Positions 31,046 through 42,731 of a stretch of 64,000 bases of DNA are shown here, piece after piece. The number at the start of each line of letters is the position of its first letter. Within the stretch, counting starts at the first letter, position 1. The position numbers and the translations under genes were made by a program. The notes beneath the pieces are model-generated. The model had not been told where the DNA came from. It searched no databases and saw nothing but the letters and a program-made list of their open reading frames with translations. Source of the DNA: Erinaceus europaeus (Eukaryota > Chordata > Mammalia > Eulipotyphla > Erinaceidae); contig NC_080166.1 in the NCBI RefSeq assembly GCF_950295315.1, positions 96,539,141 to 96,603,140 of the forward strand, read 5' to 3'.

Positions 31046-31601
31046 AGTGTAGAGGTAAGTGAGAAGTAGAAGAATAAATAAGGTATGAAAGAAGGGTTAG
31101 TTTTCTTTTACTTCTATGTTCATTCATTCACTGAAAAAAATCTTATGGTGGGGTAGAAAATGACATTACCATAGAATTTGGAGGTGAGGGTTAAAACACA
31201 GTCCTAGTTTCAGTGAAGTTTTAGAATTTCATGGTGATAATATGCTAAAAATGAAATAGTAATCATTAAGCCTAGTAAGCTCATAACATTTATGCTTAGG
31301 GAGGTAGAGGGAGGCATCATAGAGGAAGTAATATTTGACTTTGTGTAGAGGATGAAAATAATTTTCCAGAAAGATTAGTGGCTAGTATGAAAGGAAAGTT
31401 ATAAAATAGCATACTTATTCTTACTACCTGAAGAAGTTTGCTGAAATGTACATTGTAATATCCATGTTACTTTAATTTGCCTTGTATGCAAAAAAGGATA
31501 AACTCTTTGGGCAATCTTCTGCTGCCCATTGGAGGAACATATGGTCTTAGTTAGACTCATCTTTCCCTCTCTCAAACCTGCAGGGAACACAAGTTCTTCC
31601 A

Positions 31602-31603
<2 letters not shown>
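31046..31603. other. No gene or recognised repeat
   Basis: Unique-looking sequence. A 67-codon minus-strand frame is not convincing. Confidence 0.5.
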
Positions 31604-31652
<49 letters not shown>

Positions 31653-31660
31653 GGGGGGGG
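31604..31660. repeat. (GT)n microsatellite with G run
   Basis: About 23 GT units ending in T and G8. Confidence 0.97.
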
Positions 31661-32639
31661 CATAAGTCAGGGAAGGGACTTTCTGTCTTTGAGGATTAAA
31701 AAGAATGATGTATAAGTCTCCCCGATAACCTCAGAGGGCACAAAGTTGTTTTGAGAACTTGAGGTTTCTCAAGGTGAATGTCAGGTACCTATCAGCTTTG
31801 ACAATAAAAAATGGCCCTGGCTTTGGGAATAGTTTCTGGATGCATAACCAGCTCTGTCAAGCACAAGAGAAGGTCAAAGTAGGACCCACAAAAAAACCAG
31901 AATCATGAAAATATGGATGTGTGTAGATGAATCAAAGTGAAAAGAGAATGACCCCTGCTACCATCACTTAATCACTCCCTTAGGGAAAATGCCAGGAGAC
32001 AAGGGATCAGACTAAGCATTTGTGACCATTAAGGACAAGTGGAATCTGCATACATTTATCATAATTAACATCCTCATCAACAGCAACTTTGAGGTCTACT
32101 CATCTAAATGCACTGGCCACAGTTGCCTGCAGAATGCTTGAGACAGTTTTATTTCGAACTCTGGTTATCACAGAGCTAAAACATGAAAATACTTTTTCAG
32201 TTTTTATTTTTGTAAAGTTATGATTAAAATGTAATGGAATAATGGAGACCTAAGACTTTTTTTTTATTTTAGTTTTTATACAACCAGATCATCTTAATGG
32301 TTTTTCTTGGGCAAAAGAAGGTATATTTCTCTTGACAATGGCAGATACATGAGGCTGTTTGGTATGTTTCAAAAGCATTGTAGAAATCAGTGGTGGCTTT
32401 CCTGATTGGTGTAAAGTTTTCAAAAATTATAAGGAGTTACTTATATAAAACTGCTGTTGAAACAGTCAAACTACTCCCTCGGGCTGACACATAACCTCAC
32501 TAGCTATTATGGAAGACCACTGCCCTATTGGGACCTAGCATTTGCAGACTTTCCCATTTGTGGCTTTTGCTCAATTCTTGTGAAATTTAGACATTTAATT
32601 TTTAATTAAATGTTGAATGCCTTGTAGTAAAACTACATA
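31661..32639. other. No gene or recognised repeat
   Basis: About 1 kb, unique-looking, with short T runs near 32255. Confidence 0.55.
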
Positions 32640-32820
32640 GCATTAAAGTCTTCATTCAAGCAACTTTTACATATACAAGCTGGTAGCATTAAACACATTC
32701 ACAGTGTTATGCTGCCAGTACCACTACCCTTTTCCAAAAATTATAAATCATCCCAAACAGAAACTCGCTTTCCATTTAAATAATGACTTTCTATCCCTTG
32801 TTCCAAATGGCCCTCTGTGA
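32640..32820 (-). repeat. Old LINE-1 fragment, minus strand
   Basis: GGTAGCATTAAACACATTCAC, GTTATGCTGCCAGTACCAC and CATCCCAAACAGAAACTC parallel the common mammalian LINE-1 3' segment read on the opposite strand (AGTGGTATTAAGTACATTCA ... CAACCATCACC ... CCAAACTGAAACTC). Confidence 0.55.
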
Positions 32821-34535
32821 TCTTTATTAGATTTCCTTAAGACATTTTTATTGTGCAGAGCCTGACTCAAATTCACATTGCCATAGGGCTTGTGTCTGAG
32901 GGTATTTGAATGACTAAGGGTTGGGGTTGGTGTTGACTATGTTCTTCTCAATTCTTTGAATTGAGTTGACCCATTCTCATATGTGCATTAAATGTGAACT
33001 GGGAAAGCTTTGAAAAACTCATCTTATTCCACGTAAATGTCAGGAGTTTGTTCATTTTGTTGTTTCTTAATAGTCTTTCAAGTGCAATTAAATATACATA
33101 TATACTCACCTATAAACATGTCTACTCACCAACATAAAATTCTACTGGCTTCACCAAGGACAAAAATGCCATTGATTCTGCCAGCTAAAGCAGAACATGA
33201 GTCAATTTCCTTATTTTCTAAGTCTCAGGTTATAGGCCTTAAGACATTATTTCAGAAAGCTTGCATTGATTAGAAAACAACCCTCTTTGGGCATGGAAAA
33301 CTAAAGAATAACTTTGGAGCCGTTAATTTGAGCCTATGGAATAAAACAAAACTAAACTAAAATAATAATAGTAACACTAAGGAAAGGTCCCCACAGCTGG
33401 GGTGAAAGATACGTATCTAACACATAACCAAAACTAGCTTTAAAGAAAGAAGAGGGGGGAGAAATGTAATCTCTGCAGATAAGTTTTACTTCTTTGGAAA
33501 TATCAGAACATATGGGGATTTTAAAAAAATAGAATGAAGGAGGGTTAATGGAAAAACAATTTTTATCTGTCAAAGATCACTATCAAGCAAACAAACAACA
33601 AGCAAACCAAAGTGACTGTAAAGGGCATATTCATCAATAATCCTGGCTGTGTTTTAAGGGTACGTGGACGCCACAAAAAACATCTCCATCATCACATAAA
33701 TATGATTTTATTGTTTATCTGAGTTGGGCATGACATTTATTGCCTTGCATACTCCCTCTTAAAGCATCGTGTTTACTTACCTAACAGTGTTTTCAAGAGT
33801 GTTTGCATTTGAAGAGGAACACCTCCTGCATCTTTGCTCAGCATCCCATATATTATGCATTAGGTCATATTTTTTTGTTATGAAACATATTTTGTACCAG
33901 GGACAATGATTTAAATCCACACCCAACAATGGGCCTACCTATTAATAATGGAAGAAAAATTGCTTGGACACCACTATCTACAGTTCATGAATTTATAGTG
34001 AAATATGATGAAATGAGTCCACAGCTAGAAATCAAACTATTGAAGAGGCACACACATTGCCCAAGATGGACTATAAGAATAACTGGATCTTCTAAAATAA
34101 AACATTTGTTAAGCAAATCAATCAAATCCAAACTAGCCTGACACAAGTGGTTGTCATTCCCACATAAGATGAAATTTGTATTGAATGAATATGTATTTGA
34201 ACCAGAGAAAATATGATAGGGAGGATACCTAAGTAATTTAACAGAGGCTCTTTTAATACATAAATGGCAGTTGAAATTTTTATTCTGGTAAAGATTTGAA
34301 GTGTTTGTTGTTATCACACCAAGACAAAGTCAATTCTGGACCAGTTAAAATTATGTAACTGATGACTAACCTTATTGTTTAATTTAAATGTACTTGAAAT
34401 ATGTTCTTCTTATTGAAAGAATGTCCTATAAGTTATAACATAGGATATAATAATACTACCCAGTAATGAGAGTAGTAAAACTAAGTATCCTACTTAAATT
34501 GAAACAGAAGGGAAATTGAAAAGTGAGAAACAGAG
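32821..34535. other. No gene or recognised repeat
   Basis: About 1.7 kb without recognised repeats, among the longest repeat-free stretches here. Open frames of 110 codons (34317-33985, minus) and 78 codons (33037-33273) lack recognisable domains. Confidence 0.5.
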
Positions 34536-34822
34536 GGAATAGGGGTCATAGCACAATGGATTAAGTGCACGTGGTGTGAAGTGCAAGGATCGGTGTAAGG
34601 ATCCCGGTTCGAGCCCCCAGCTCCCCACCTGTAGGGGAGTCCCATCACAGGTGGTGAAGCAGATCTGCAAATGTCTTTCTCTACCCCTTCTGTCTTCCCC
34701 TCCTCTCTCCACTTCACTCTGTCCTAACAATGACGACATCAGTAACAACAACAATAATAACTACAATAATAAAAACAAAACAAGGCAACAAGGGCAACTA
34801 AATAAATCTTTTTTAAAAAAAG
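34536..34822 (+). repeat. SINE-a copy
   Basis: GGAATAGGGGTCATAGCACAA head, box B GGTTCGAGCCCCC, CTCCCCACCTGTAGGGGAG, a CT body and an AACAACAACAATAATAAC tail with poly(A). Confidence 0.9.
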
Positions 34823-34841
34823 AAAATTGAGAAATAGGCAT

Positions 34842-35139
34842 GGGGGGTCGGGCAGTGGCTCACTTGGTTAAGCGCACATATACCATGTGCAAAGATCCAG
34901 GCTCCAGGCCCCGCCCACCATCTTTAGGGAGGATACTTTATGAGCCAGTAAAGCAGGTCTGCGGATGTTTATCTTTCTCTTTCCCTCTCTGTGCCCCATC
35001 TCAATTTCTCTCTGTCAAATAAAAATAAAGTAGAAAAAAAAGAAAAAACGGGAAAAAAAATGGCTGTCAGGAGCCATGGATTCATAGTGCACACATCAAC
35101 CCCCAGAGATGACCTTGGTGGCAAAAACAAAACTAAACA
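34842..35139 (+). repeat. SINE-b copy with 12-bp TSD
   Basis: TSD AGAAATAGGCAT at 34830-34841 and 35140-35151. Between the duplications lie a GGGGGTCGGGCAGTGGCTC head, a CT body, an A-rich segment and the b module (GTCAGGAGCCATGGATTCAT ... GAGATGACCTTGGTGGC). The TSDs show that the b module is part of the transposed unit, not a neighbour. Confidence 0.92.
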
Positions 35140-35194
35140 AGAAATAGGCATTGGAATGTGGGTCCTTCTGTCACTGCATTCTATGTGCTTCAAC

Positions 35195-35400
35195 TGTACA
35201 CAAGCTCACATGGACAATGTACATGCTTTGTCATGTGTCTGACCCAGGTTTGAGCTTGGACCTCACCATGCTTAAGGAAGCTTTAGTGCAGTGGTCTCTT
35301 CCCTCACTCTATATGTCTTTATCTTTACCTTTCTATCTGAAAAGAAAATAAAACAGAAATGTTGACCTGGAGCAATAAAGGCCTGATGAGGGCAAAAACT
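35195..35400 (+). repeat. SINE-e copy, plus strand
   Basis: AGCTCACATGGACAATGTAC head, box-B-like CAGGTTTGAGCTTGG, GGAAGCTTTAGTGCAGTGG, a CT body and a tail module like SINE-b (CCTGATGAGGGCAAAAAC). Confidence 0.65.
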
Positions 35401-35528
35401 TAAAAGAAGAAGAAGAACTAGAAGGAGGAGGAGGAGGAGGAGGAGGGGGAGGGGGAGGGGGAGGGGGAGGAGGAAGAGGAGGAAGAAGAGGAGGAGAAGG
35501 AGAAGGAGAAGAAGAAGAAGAAGAAGAA

Positions 35529-35560
<32 letters not shown>

Positions 35561-35679
35561 AGGGGAAGAAGAAGGAGAAGAAGGAGGAGGAGGAGGAGGA
35601 GGAGGAGGAGGAGGAGGAGGAGGAGGAGAAGAAGAAGAAGAAGAAGAAGAAGAAGAAGAAGAAGAAGAAGAAGAAGAAG

Positions 35680-35711
<32 letters not shown>

Positions 35712-35727
35712 GTAGTAGTAGTAGTAG
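35401..35727. repeat. Large (GAA/GGA)n purine tract
   Basis: About 325 bases, almost purely purine on the plus strand. It has blocks of GGA, GGGGGA and a long GAA array, then GTA units. It has grown at the A-rich tail of SINE-e. Mirror symmetry makes a triplex (H-DNA) structure plausible. Confidence 0.97.
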
Positions 35728-35965
35728 CTAGGTAATGGTGTACCTAGCAGAGCACACACATTACCGTTTGTGAGGACCTGGGTTCAGGACCTCACTTGAA
35801 ACTCACAGAGAAGGGAAGCTTCACAAGTGGTGGAGATGTGCTAAAGGTGTCTCTTTCTGTCTCTCTAAATAAGGAAGAAAAAATGGTTGGCAGTAGTGAA
35901 GGTGTTATGTATTTACCTAGCACCCATAAAAATTCTATGCTAAGTAAATAAAAAAATTAAATTAA
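35728..35965 (+). repeat. SINE-c copy, diverged
   Basis: GCTAGGTAATGGTGTACC head, GACCTGGGTTCAGGACCTC, GGAAGCTTCACAAGTGGTGG and a CT body. A tail module is interrupted by a longer A/T-rich end. Confidence 0.7.
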
Positions 35966-36620
35966 TAATTTCAGAAGAAAAGGTGAATTGTCGCATTATT
36001 TTTAGGGAATGCTCTATAATCTAGAGAAATAACAAAGTCAAGTAATGTAAGGGAATCATTGTAGTGCATATCATAAAAAGTACTGAAGGAGGAAAAGTCA
36101 CTCTATTATAAAGATGCTACTGAAACAGTATTAGTTCACTAAAATGTCTGTAATTTATGCTTACTAACATGTATACTTCCTTTATGTGAGGTTGCATTCA
36201 TCACAATGACTTTCTGAAACTGGCCATTATTCAACTCAGTCTTCTGATTTTTCTTTGGAGTTCAACCATTTGGTTGTTTATGCTGATGAAGCTAAAATTT
36301 TCATTTCACTTCATCAATTGCTCTCCATATTAAGCCTTCTGTCCTTTTGTGTTTTATAATTATGAGGATATTGCATGATTCGGTGACTTATCACCGTTAT
36401 TCCCCCACCCATGGATAATACCAATTTTATCACCATTTCCCACAAATGTATGTATATGTTCTAATGCAAAGACCAATTCTTACATTCTATAGTTTGGAAG
36501 ACTGTGACATTACCTTGCCTTTAAGCAGCTGCTGGAGTGTACTATGGAGACCCCCTGATTTTGTGACATCTGATACTTATTTGCACATGCTTGCATTATT
36601 GTTTTTCTACCATTCTATTT
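35966..36620. other. No gene or recognised repeat
   Basis: Unique-looking, AT-rich. Confidence 0.55.
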
Positions 36621-36633
36621 CCTTTAATCAATT

Positions 36634-36915
36634 CTTTGTTTGTTTTGCCTCCAGATTTATCACTGGTGCTCGATGCCTGTACTACATATCCACTCCTCTT
36701 GGCAGCCAACTTTTCGCCCCCCATTGCTGTTGCTGTTGTTGTTGTTGCTGGATTGGATAGAGAAAAATTGAGAGAGGAGGGGAAGGTAAAGAGGGAGAGA
36801 GTAAAATAGTCACCAGAGGACCTGTTTCACTGCTTGTGAAGTGACCCCCCCATGCATGTGGGGAGCTGGGGCTCGAACTGGGGTCCTTGTCCTTTATATC
36901 ATCGCCCAGCCCTCT
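36634..36915 (-). repeat. SINE-b copy with 13-bp TSD
   Basis: TSD CCTTTAATCAATT at 36621-36633 and 36916-36928. On the minus strand it has a GGGCTGGGCGATGATA head, box B GTTCGAGCCCC, a CT body, CAACAACAACAGC and the b module with GATAAATCTGGAGGC. Confidence 0.92.
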
Positions 36916-36928
36916 CCTTTAATCAATT

Positions 36929-37802
36929 ATTAAGAATCATACTACATGCAGCAGCTTGTATTTTCCTTTGTTACAGTTCTCACTCACTGATGTAAAGGTG
37001 TCTGGTGGTGCTCAAGAGGTAATGAATAACCTGTGCCATCAGACCCTCACAGACAAGTCTGGATTTGAATGTTGCTGACAGAAACCAGTTTCCTTCTCAG
37101 AGTCTGGGAAGGTGGGCCTAAAGCTAGACAAGATACTTCATATGATGCCACAGGGTTTGTATGAAAGGTGACATTTAAAAAAATATCCTATGTACCCTGT
37201 CATTAACCACCCTGGTATATGAATCCTGGCATTAACCACCCTCTATATATCAACTTTTGAAAAACTGCCTTTGGTGTTTCTCATTCCTCACTGATATACT
37301 GTATACGGTAGTCAATAAATATTATAATGGAGATCTGGTTGGTGTTGCATTGCATTCTGTGTAGTCCCATCATGAGATGTAACCATGTATGGCTATCCCT
37401 GGACTCTTATCTTACTGTTAATAGTGTCTGAAGTAATTTACTTGATCTGGGGTTCATGCTGTAAACCTCAGAACCCAGCAATCTATATAAAGCTGTCAAC
37501 CAAGCATCTCACAGACAGTTCTGATTCTCCAATGTGTTCCTCATTGCCTGTTTATCGAAGGATGGCTAGCTCTCTTTTTATGTATTTCAATCAAATCATC
37601 TCTTTTAGAGACCAAAAATGATAAGTATCACTGAGATAACAAAACTTCTTGAGCTTGAAACTAATAAAACCAAGTATTGGCAAGTCTGGAGAAGATTTAA
37701 GGTCAGAAAAAATTCCTTCTACAGAATGTTAATACAAGATCAATGCTTCCATTCCTGCCCATGTTTCTTAAATCTTAAAATCAGATCTTTTAAAAATCTC
37801 CC
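36929..37802. other. Unique sequence with a small tandem duplication
   Basis: CATTAACCACCCT recurs at about 37201 and 37230 (period about 29 bases). The rest is unrecognised. Open frames near 37385-37848 have no known domains. Confidence 0.5.
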
Positions 37803-37824
37803 CCACGGGGGGGGGGGGGGAGGG
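37803..37824. repeat. Poly(G) run
   Basis: CACG14 then AGGGG, at the 5' edge of a SINE-b. Confidence 0.93.
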
Positions 37825-38100
37825 GCTGGCAGTAGTGTGCTGGGTTAAGTGCACATAGTGAAAGTGCAAGTACCATTGCAAAGATCCTGGTTCGAGCCCC
37901 CAGCTCTCCCTCTACAGAAGGGTCACCTCACAAATGGTGAAGCAGGTCTGTGTTTATCTTTTTCTCCCCCTCTGTCTTCCCCTCCCCTCTGAATTTCACT
38001 CTGTCCTATTCTACAACAACGATAGTGTAAAAAAGCTTCCAGGAGCAGTAGATTGTAGTACAGGCACTGAGCCCCAGTGATAACGCTGGGGAACCCCCTC
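37825..38100 (+). repeat. SINE-b copy
   Basis: CTGGCAGTAGTGTGCTGGG head, box B GGTTCGAGCCCCC, a CT body, CAGGAGCAGTAGATTGTAGT and GATAACGCTGGGGAACCCC. Confidence 0.88.
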
Positions 38101-38147
38101 CCCCAGATCTAGAGACTCTGGGTAATTCTGAAAAGTCTTTTAAATGC

Positions 38148-38412
38148 AAAAGAAAAAGGAGAAGGAAGAGGAGGAGGAAGAGGAGGAGGAGTAGAAGGAG
38201 AAGAAGAAGGAGGGGGGGAGGGGGAGGAGGAGGAAGGAGAAGGAGGAGGAGAAGGAGGAGAAGAAGAAGAAGGAGAAGGAGAAGGAGAAGGAGAAGGAGA
38301 AGGAGAAGGAGGGGAAGGGGAAGGGGAAAGGGAAGGAGAAGGAGAAGGAGGAGAAGAAAAAGAAGGAGGAGGAGGAGGAGGAGGAGATGAAGAACAAGAA
38401 GAAGGAGGAGAA
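38148..38412. repeat. Large (GGA/GAA)n purine tract
   Basis: About 265 bases, near-pure purine on the plus strand, with interleaved GGA, GAA and AAGGAG hexamer blocks. It lies just downstream of a SINE-b tail and 2.4 kb from the similar tract at 35.4-35.7 kb. Confidence 0.97.
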
Positions 38413-38574
38413 AAACTGGAGACAGTTTTTCTGTAAGAAAATTCTCCAGGAACCAAAACTAAGATGAAAGCAAAGAAAAGAAGACACATGCATTAACTGG
38501 GAGTCTGATATTAAAGAACCTTAGATTTTAGTGATTTTTAAAAAATTCTATTTATATATTTTTATTTATTTATA

Positions 38575-38684
38575 AATTGAAATATTGAAAACAACAAAGG
38601 ATGAGAGGGGTACAATTCCACACAGTTCCTATCACCAGAACTCCGTATCCCATCCCCTCCCTTGACAGCTTTCCTATTCTTTGG
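38575..38684 (-). repeat. R-A retroposon 3' end, minus strand
   Basis: GAGAGGGGTACAATTCCACA, ATCACCAGAACTCCGTATCC and CATCCCCTCCCTTGACAGC are the reversed R-A end. It is cut at TATTCTTT, where a SINE-c begins. Confidence 0.82.
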
Positions 38685-38685
38685 G

Positions 38686-38895
38686 GGCCAAGTGGTGGTG
38701 CACCCGGTTGAGCATACATGTTACAATGCTCAAGGACACAGGTTCAAGCACTTGGCCCCTACCTGCAGGGGCAAAGCTTTGCAAGTGGTGAAGCAGTGCT
38801 GCAGATGCCTCTCTGTCTGTTTCCCTCCCTATACCCCCTTTCCTCTTGATTAAATAAAGATAATGCAAGTAATAATAATAATAAGTAGAAGAGAA
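38686..38895 (+). repeat. SINE-c copy
   Basis: GGGGGCCAAGTGGTGGTGCAC, box B AGGTTCAAGCACT, CAAAGCTTTGCAAGTGGTG and a CT body. The tail is TTAAATAAAGATAATG followed by AAT repeats. Confidence 0.9.
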
Positions 38896-39040
38896 GAGTT
38901 CCCCATGTGTCCAAGGTCGAAAATGACCTATACCATTGCATGCTGGCATACCATGCTGGCAACTGTTAAGTATTCATAATTTTCATAGACATGATTTTGG
39001 TCACTTGCAAAAAATCTACAGCTAAATACATTGTATTAAG

Positions 39041-39165
39041 ATCAGGGAGACAGCATAATGGTTATGCAAAATACTTGTGTCTGAGATTCTGAGGTCCCAG
39101 GTTTAATTGCTGAAACCACCATAAACTAGAGTTGAGCAATGCTCTGGTTAAAAAAAATAAATAAA
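39041..39165 (+). repeat. SINE-d copy
   Basis: GGGAGACAGCATAATGGTTA, box B AGGTTTAATTGC, AGTTGAGCAATGCTCTGG and an AATAAATAAA tail. The CT stretch is lost. Confidence 0.8.
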
Positions 39166-40157
39166 GGCAACAAAAACAAATACTCCAAATGCTTTAGTTT
39201 TTATTTACTTAATTTTGCTGTTACATGAGTACTTGTGGTTATTTATGTCCATCACATCTCTACAGTAAAAATGCTGTACAATGACAGTACTCTTGATATT
39301 TCTTCTACATTACTGACATAGTACTGTCACATTAGCACCTTGAAATCAGCCATAAGACTGCTAGACTATGGAAACTGACAAATTTTACAGAACTTCATTT
39401 ACTGTTCTGTTGACTGTCTAGACTTAAGAGACTGATGTGAATTTTGTTGACAATAAACATTCAACTCAAAAGTGTGGCTTATCTGTAACTGTTATGTAGT
39501 GAGTAGGATAAAAGATTCTGTGTTTGAAACCTCATTTATCTAGCCAGTAGTCACTTGGATAACTGATGAACAAATCAAATTGTAACATACATTCATCTAT
39601 GTTCTTACTCATTAACAAAAACAAAAATGAAATGACAACAAGTCACATTCCTGTTGGAATTCTAATACATGTATTTGTCAGTTGCAATCACAGGCAGGTT
39701 ACAGGGAAAAGAGCTCAGGAAAATATCAATGAAAATGGAAGCCTGAGTGTACATAAGTATTACAATATAACTCTGACCCACAAACTTTGTAGTATTGCCT
39801 CAGAATATTCAGGAGGTGGTCAACATTTTCAAGCTTCTCATTTTTTTTGTTTTTGTTTTAAACAATGACAAAGCAAAGAAAGCTGAATGTGTTGACCAAC
39901 TTAATCTCAGAAGATGACCACTTAAAGTTAATCTACTTCCATCTTCCTAGGTCCAGCAAACTCCAATTAAGAGTATAGCCAAGATTTCCTTTAAAAATTT
40001 TTTTCCACTATAAATCTTTCCCTACCAACTATCAGTGAGGCTGACTTTCTTGCTAGTGACCTTTGAAAATAGAGATTCCCTTTGTCCTCATTTGGGAGTT
40101 CACAAAGCCATTCCATGAGACTGAACTGGCTATATTAATATATGGTTTATTTTACTC
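39166..40157. other. No gene or recognised repeat
   Basis: About 1 kb, unique-looking. A 100-codon frame (39566-39868) shows no domain. Confidence 0.5.
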
Positions 40158-40325
40158 TTTAAAAAAATATTTTCATTTTATTATTCCAATGAGAGAAAGA
40201 TACAGAGAGAAAGACACAGAGCACTGCTTAGCTCTGACTTATAGTGGTGCTGGGGATTGAACCTGGGATGGCAGAGCCTCAGGCATGAAAGTTTTTACAT
40301 AACCACTATGCTGTCTCCCTAGCCC
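40158..40325 (-). repeat. SINE-d copy, minus strand
   Basis: AGAGCACTGCTTAGCTCTGA, box B GGGGATTGAACCTGG, GAGCCTCAGGCATGAAAGT and a head ending CCACTATGCTGTCTCCCTAG. Confidence 0.85.
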
Positions 40326-41339
40326 AAGAATATTTTATGTTTTATTATGATCTGTAAACGATACACTGAATTTGCTTTGTTATTAGTTAAATTTACAATA
40401 ACCCTTTGTTTGCATGCATTTATACTATATCTGTGTCTATATACTATAGATACAGGTAGGAAGATCAGATGAGATCAGGTGTGTTCAGGGTTGTATTTCC
40501 GTAGAGGACAGACAGAGAGACACCGACATAGCCAGTTATTCTCCAGAGAGTAAGTTGTTAAACATTTACCAGTATATCATGACTTTCAGTCTCAAGTAGG
40601 GATTGGGAAAAAAAAAAAAAAAAGGCTCACTGAAACAGGAGAAAGAACATTGACTCTCAGTGGAAAAGATAAACTACACACAGAAAATTCTAGCCTTTAG
40701 CCTATTCTCAAAGATTTACCTTCAATTTGGGGTGCAAGTTGACACCATTTATTTGATTTAAGGGCCCCTCTTTACCACCACCACCACCACCATTATCACC
40801 ACCACCAAAGGGTCCTGATCAAGGACATCCTTTGGAATTGGTGGGAACCAGCACAGATCCTTTTTTGTAATGATGCACCCCAATTCCTTGCTATTACACA
40901 GGGAAAATCCTGCTGAAGATGATTCCACAGTCAAAATTGTAGATAATTCGCCATGACTATGATGAAGTAAATGCAACAGACAGCAGGATTTAGCTCTTAA
41001 AATAACTGTGAATTAAAGCTAACATATCCTTTGAAATGGGAGATATATACACTGAAACTCCAAAGACATATAAAAAAAAAAACAACAGGGTAGGGATATT
41101 ATGTTAACTGCCTGCCACCTGAAAAAAAAAAGCAAAATAAAACCTAGCTATCTGTTTCAACTTGGTCTTTCTTCAAATTACTGAGGTGCTAGAAGAAACT
41201 GGAACTCATTTTAAATTACAAACTTACTGTGATTATGGAAAGCCCTTGTACAAATCAAGAGATTAGAGCCTTACCTACTTCCACACCTGTCCTTAACTAT
41301 TCCCTTTCACTCATTCTGAGATAAGAGTTAGTACACGGA
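40326..41339. other. Unique sequence with a short (CCA)n
   Basis: CCA/TCA units at 40777-40806 and a poly(A) at 40607-40623. No gene or other repeat is recognised. Confidence 0.5.
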
Positions 41340-41625
41340 TAATGCAGAGAAAAGAGACCTCTGTTACACAGCTGGTGGCAATGCAAATAGGTTCAACCCC
41401 AATGGTGAACAATACAATAAGGTCTCAAACAAATCAAAATGGAAATACCTTATGCTCCAGCAATGCCACTCTTAAGCATGTATCCAAAGGACAGGAAAAC
41501 ACTAATTCAAAGGGACATACACATCCTATAGTCATAACTACATTATTCACAATAGTCAAAAAATGGAAACAACTTAAATGCCCATGGGTGAACAACTGAA
41601 TAAAGAAGTGATGGTTTATTCTCAA
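41340..41625 (+). repeat. LINE-1 3' segment
   Basis: GGTGGCAATGCAAATAGGTT, TATGCTCCAGCAATGCCACT, CATTATTCACAATAGTCAAA and TGGAAACAACTTAAATGCCC are the classic LINE-1 3' UTR order. It ends where a truncated SINE begins. Confidence 0.8.
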
Positions 41626-41629
41626 GTCT

Positions 41630-41664
41630 TAGTTCCCACTGGCAGAGGAGAGGAAAGCTACAAG

Positions 41665-41700
<36 letters not shown>

Positions 41701-41785
41701 CCTCTCTCTCTCTCTTTCTCTCTCTCTCCCCATGTCCCCATTCCCAATCAATTTCTCTTTCTCTAATCAAAAAAAGTAAATACAG
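41630..41785 (+). repeat. SINE 3' half with (CT)n
   Basis: Only GGAAAGCTACAAG, an expanded CT run (41666-41729) and CCAATCAATTTCTCTTTCTCT plus an A-rich tail remain. Probably SINE-c. Confidence 0.55.
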
Positions 41786-42660
41786 TTTTTAAAAGCCTGG
41801 CACACAGTTTTATGGGAATAACAAAGAGAATGAGGTTAAATTTATCTTGTAGACTCTAGAATAAAAAAAGGAACCACAAAAACAGGGGTACTTAGATTGA
41901 GTTTGAAATATGGGTCTCCTTTAGAAAGGTTTGTCAAGTTTGGCCACAAGGACTAGAATAAGACAATCCAGGCAAAGGAAGCAGAATGAGCAAAAGAAAG
42001 ATCTAAGAGGCACAAATAGTCTTTCATCAACATCAAAGCTGCCCTGCTGCTACCTTCCAGTTACATTTGTCAAGTCATCTGAAGAGACCATTAGTGTGCT
42101 AGGAGCAGAGATCTCATCTCCTGGCATTCACAGCCTGTGTGATTCCTTCCCTTTGAGTGTGAATAGCACACAGTGACCTGTTCCTAATGAACAGACAATG
42201 CCATAAGTGGCAGTATATTTCTTTCATGTTAGCATTGCAAAGAACCTGTCTATGGCTTGATCACTCTTTGGAAAGGAAGCTGGTATATTCTGAACAACCT
42301 TGGGAAGAAATCCTTAGGACACCAACATTAAAGGAGACTTCCCATCAACAGTCAAAGGACACCTACCATTCTCAGCACCACAGTCCTTAAGTGAGTTTAG
42401 TAGTAGTACATTCAACCACAGCAGACCCTCCAGATGAGAACACAGACAAAACTGATGTATTGGTGTAGCCTGACCAAAGACACTGGGCAGAGACAGGCTT
42501 CACTGGGTTCTTGGCACACCAAAAACTTAAGACACAGTAAGTGTGTGGGCTGAATGAGGAAAGTATATTACTTTGCATACTTAGACATGGCTACTCTTAT
42601 ACAAGATGTTAAATTTTTGCTTCCCAGTCTAAACATAGAAATTTACTTCATTCAGTGTTC
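41786..42660. other. No gene or recognised repeat
   Basis: About 0.9 kb, unique-looking. Frames of 81, 67 and 63 codons lack domains. Confidence 0.5.
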
Positions 42661-42665
42661 AGATT

Positions 42666-42670
<5 letters not shown>

Positions 42671-42729
<59 letters not shown>
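42671..42729. repeat. (CA)n microsatellite
   Basis: About 29 uninterrupted CA units with no SINE flank. Confidence 0.97.

Positions 42730-42731
<2 letters not shown>

Noticed and set aside
35401..35727. CRISPR-like regular array
   Set aside because: Units are 3-6 bases with no spacers, in a mammalian genome; a plain microsatellite.
35418..35759. 113-codon frame rich in Phe and Ser
   Set aside because: A translation of the GAA/GGA purine tract on the minus strand; not a gene.
37199..37250. Two CATTAACCACCCT units 29 bases apart
   Set aside because: A minor two-unit duplication with no further structure.
38109..38493. Two overlapping minus-strand frames (Ser/Pro-rich and Phe/Ser-rich)
   Set aside because: Microsatellite translations in two frames.
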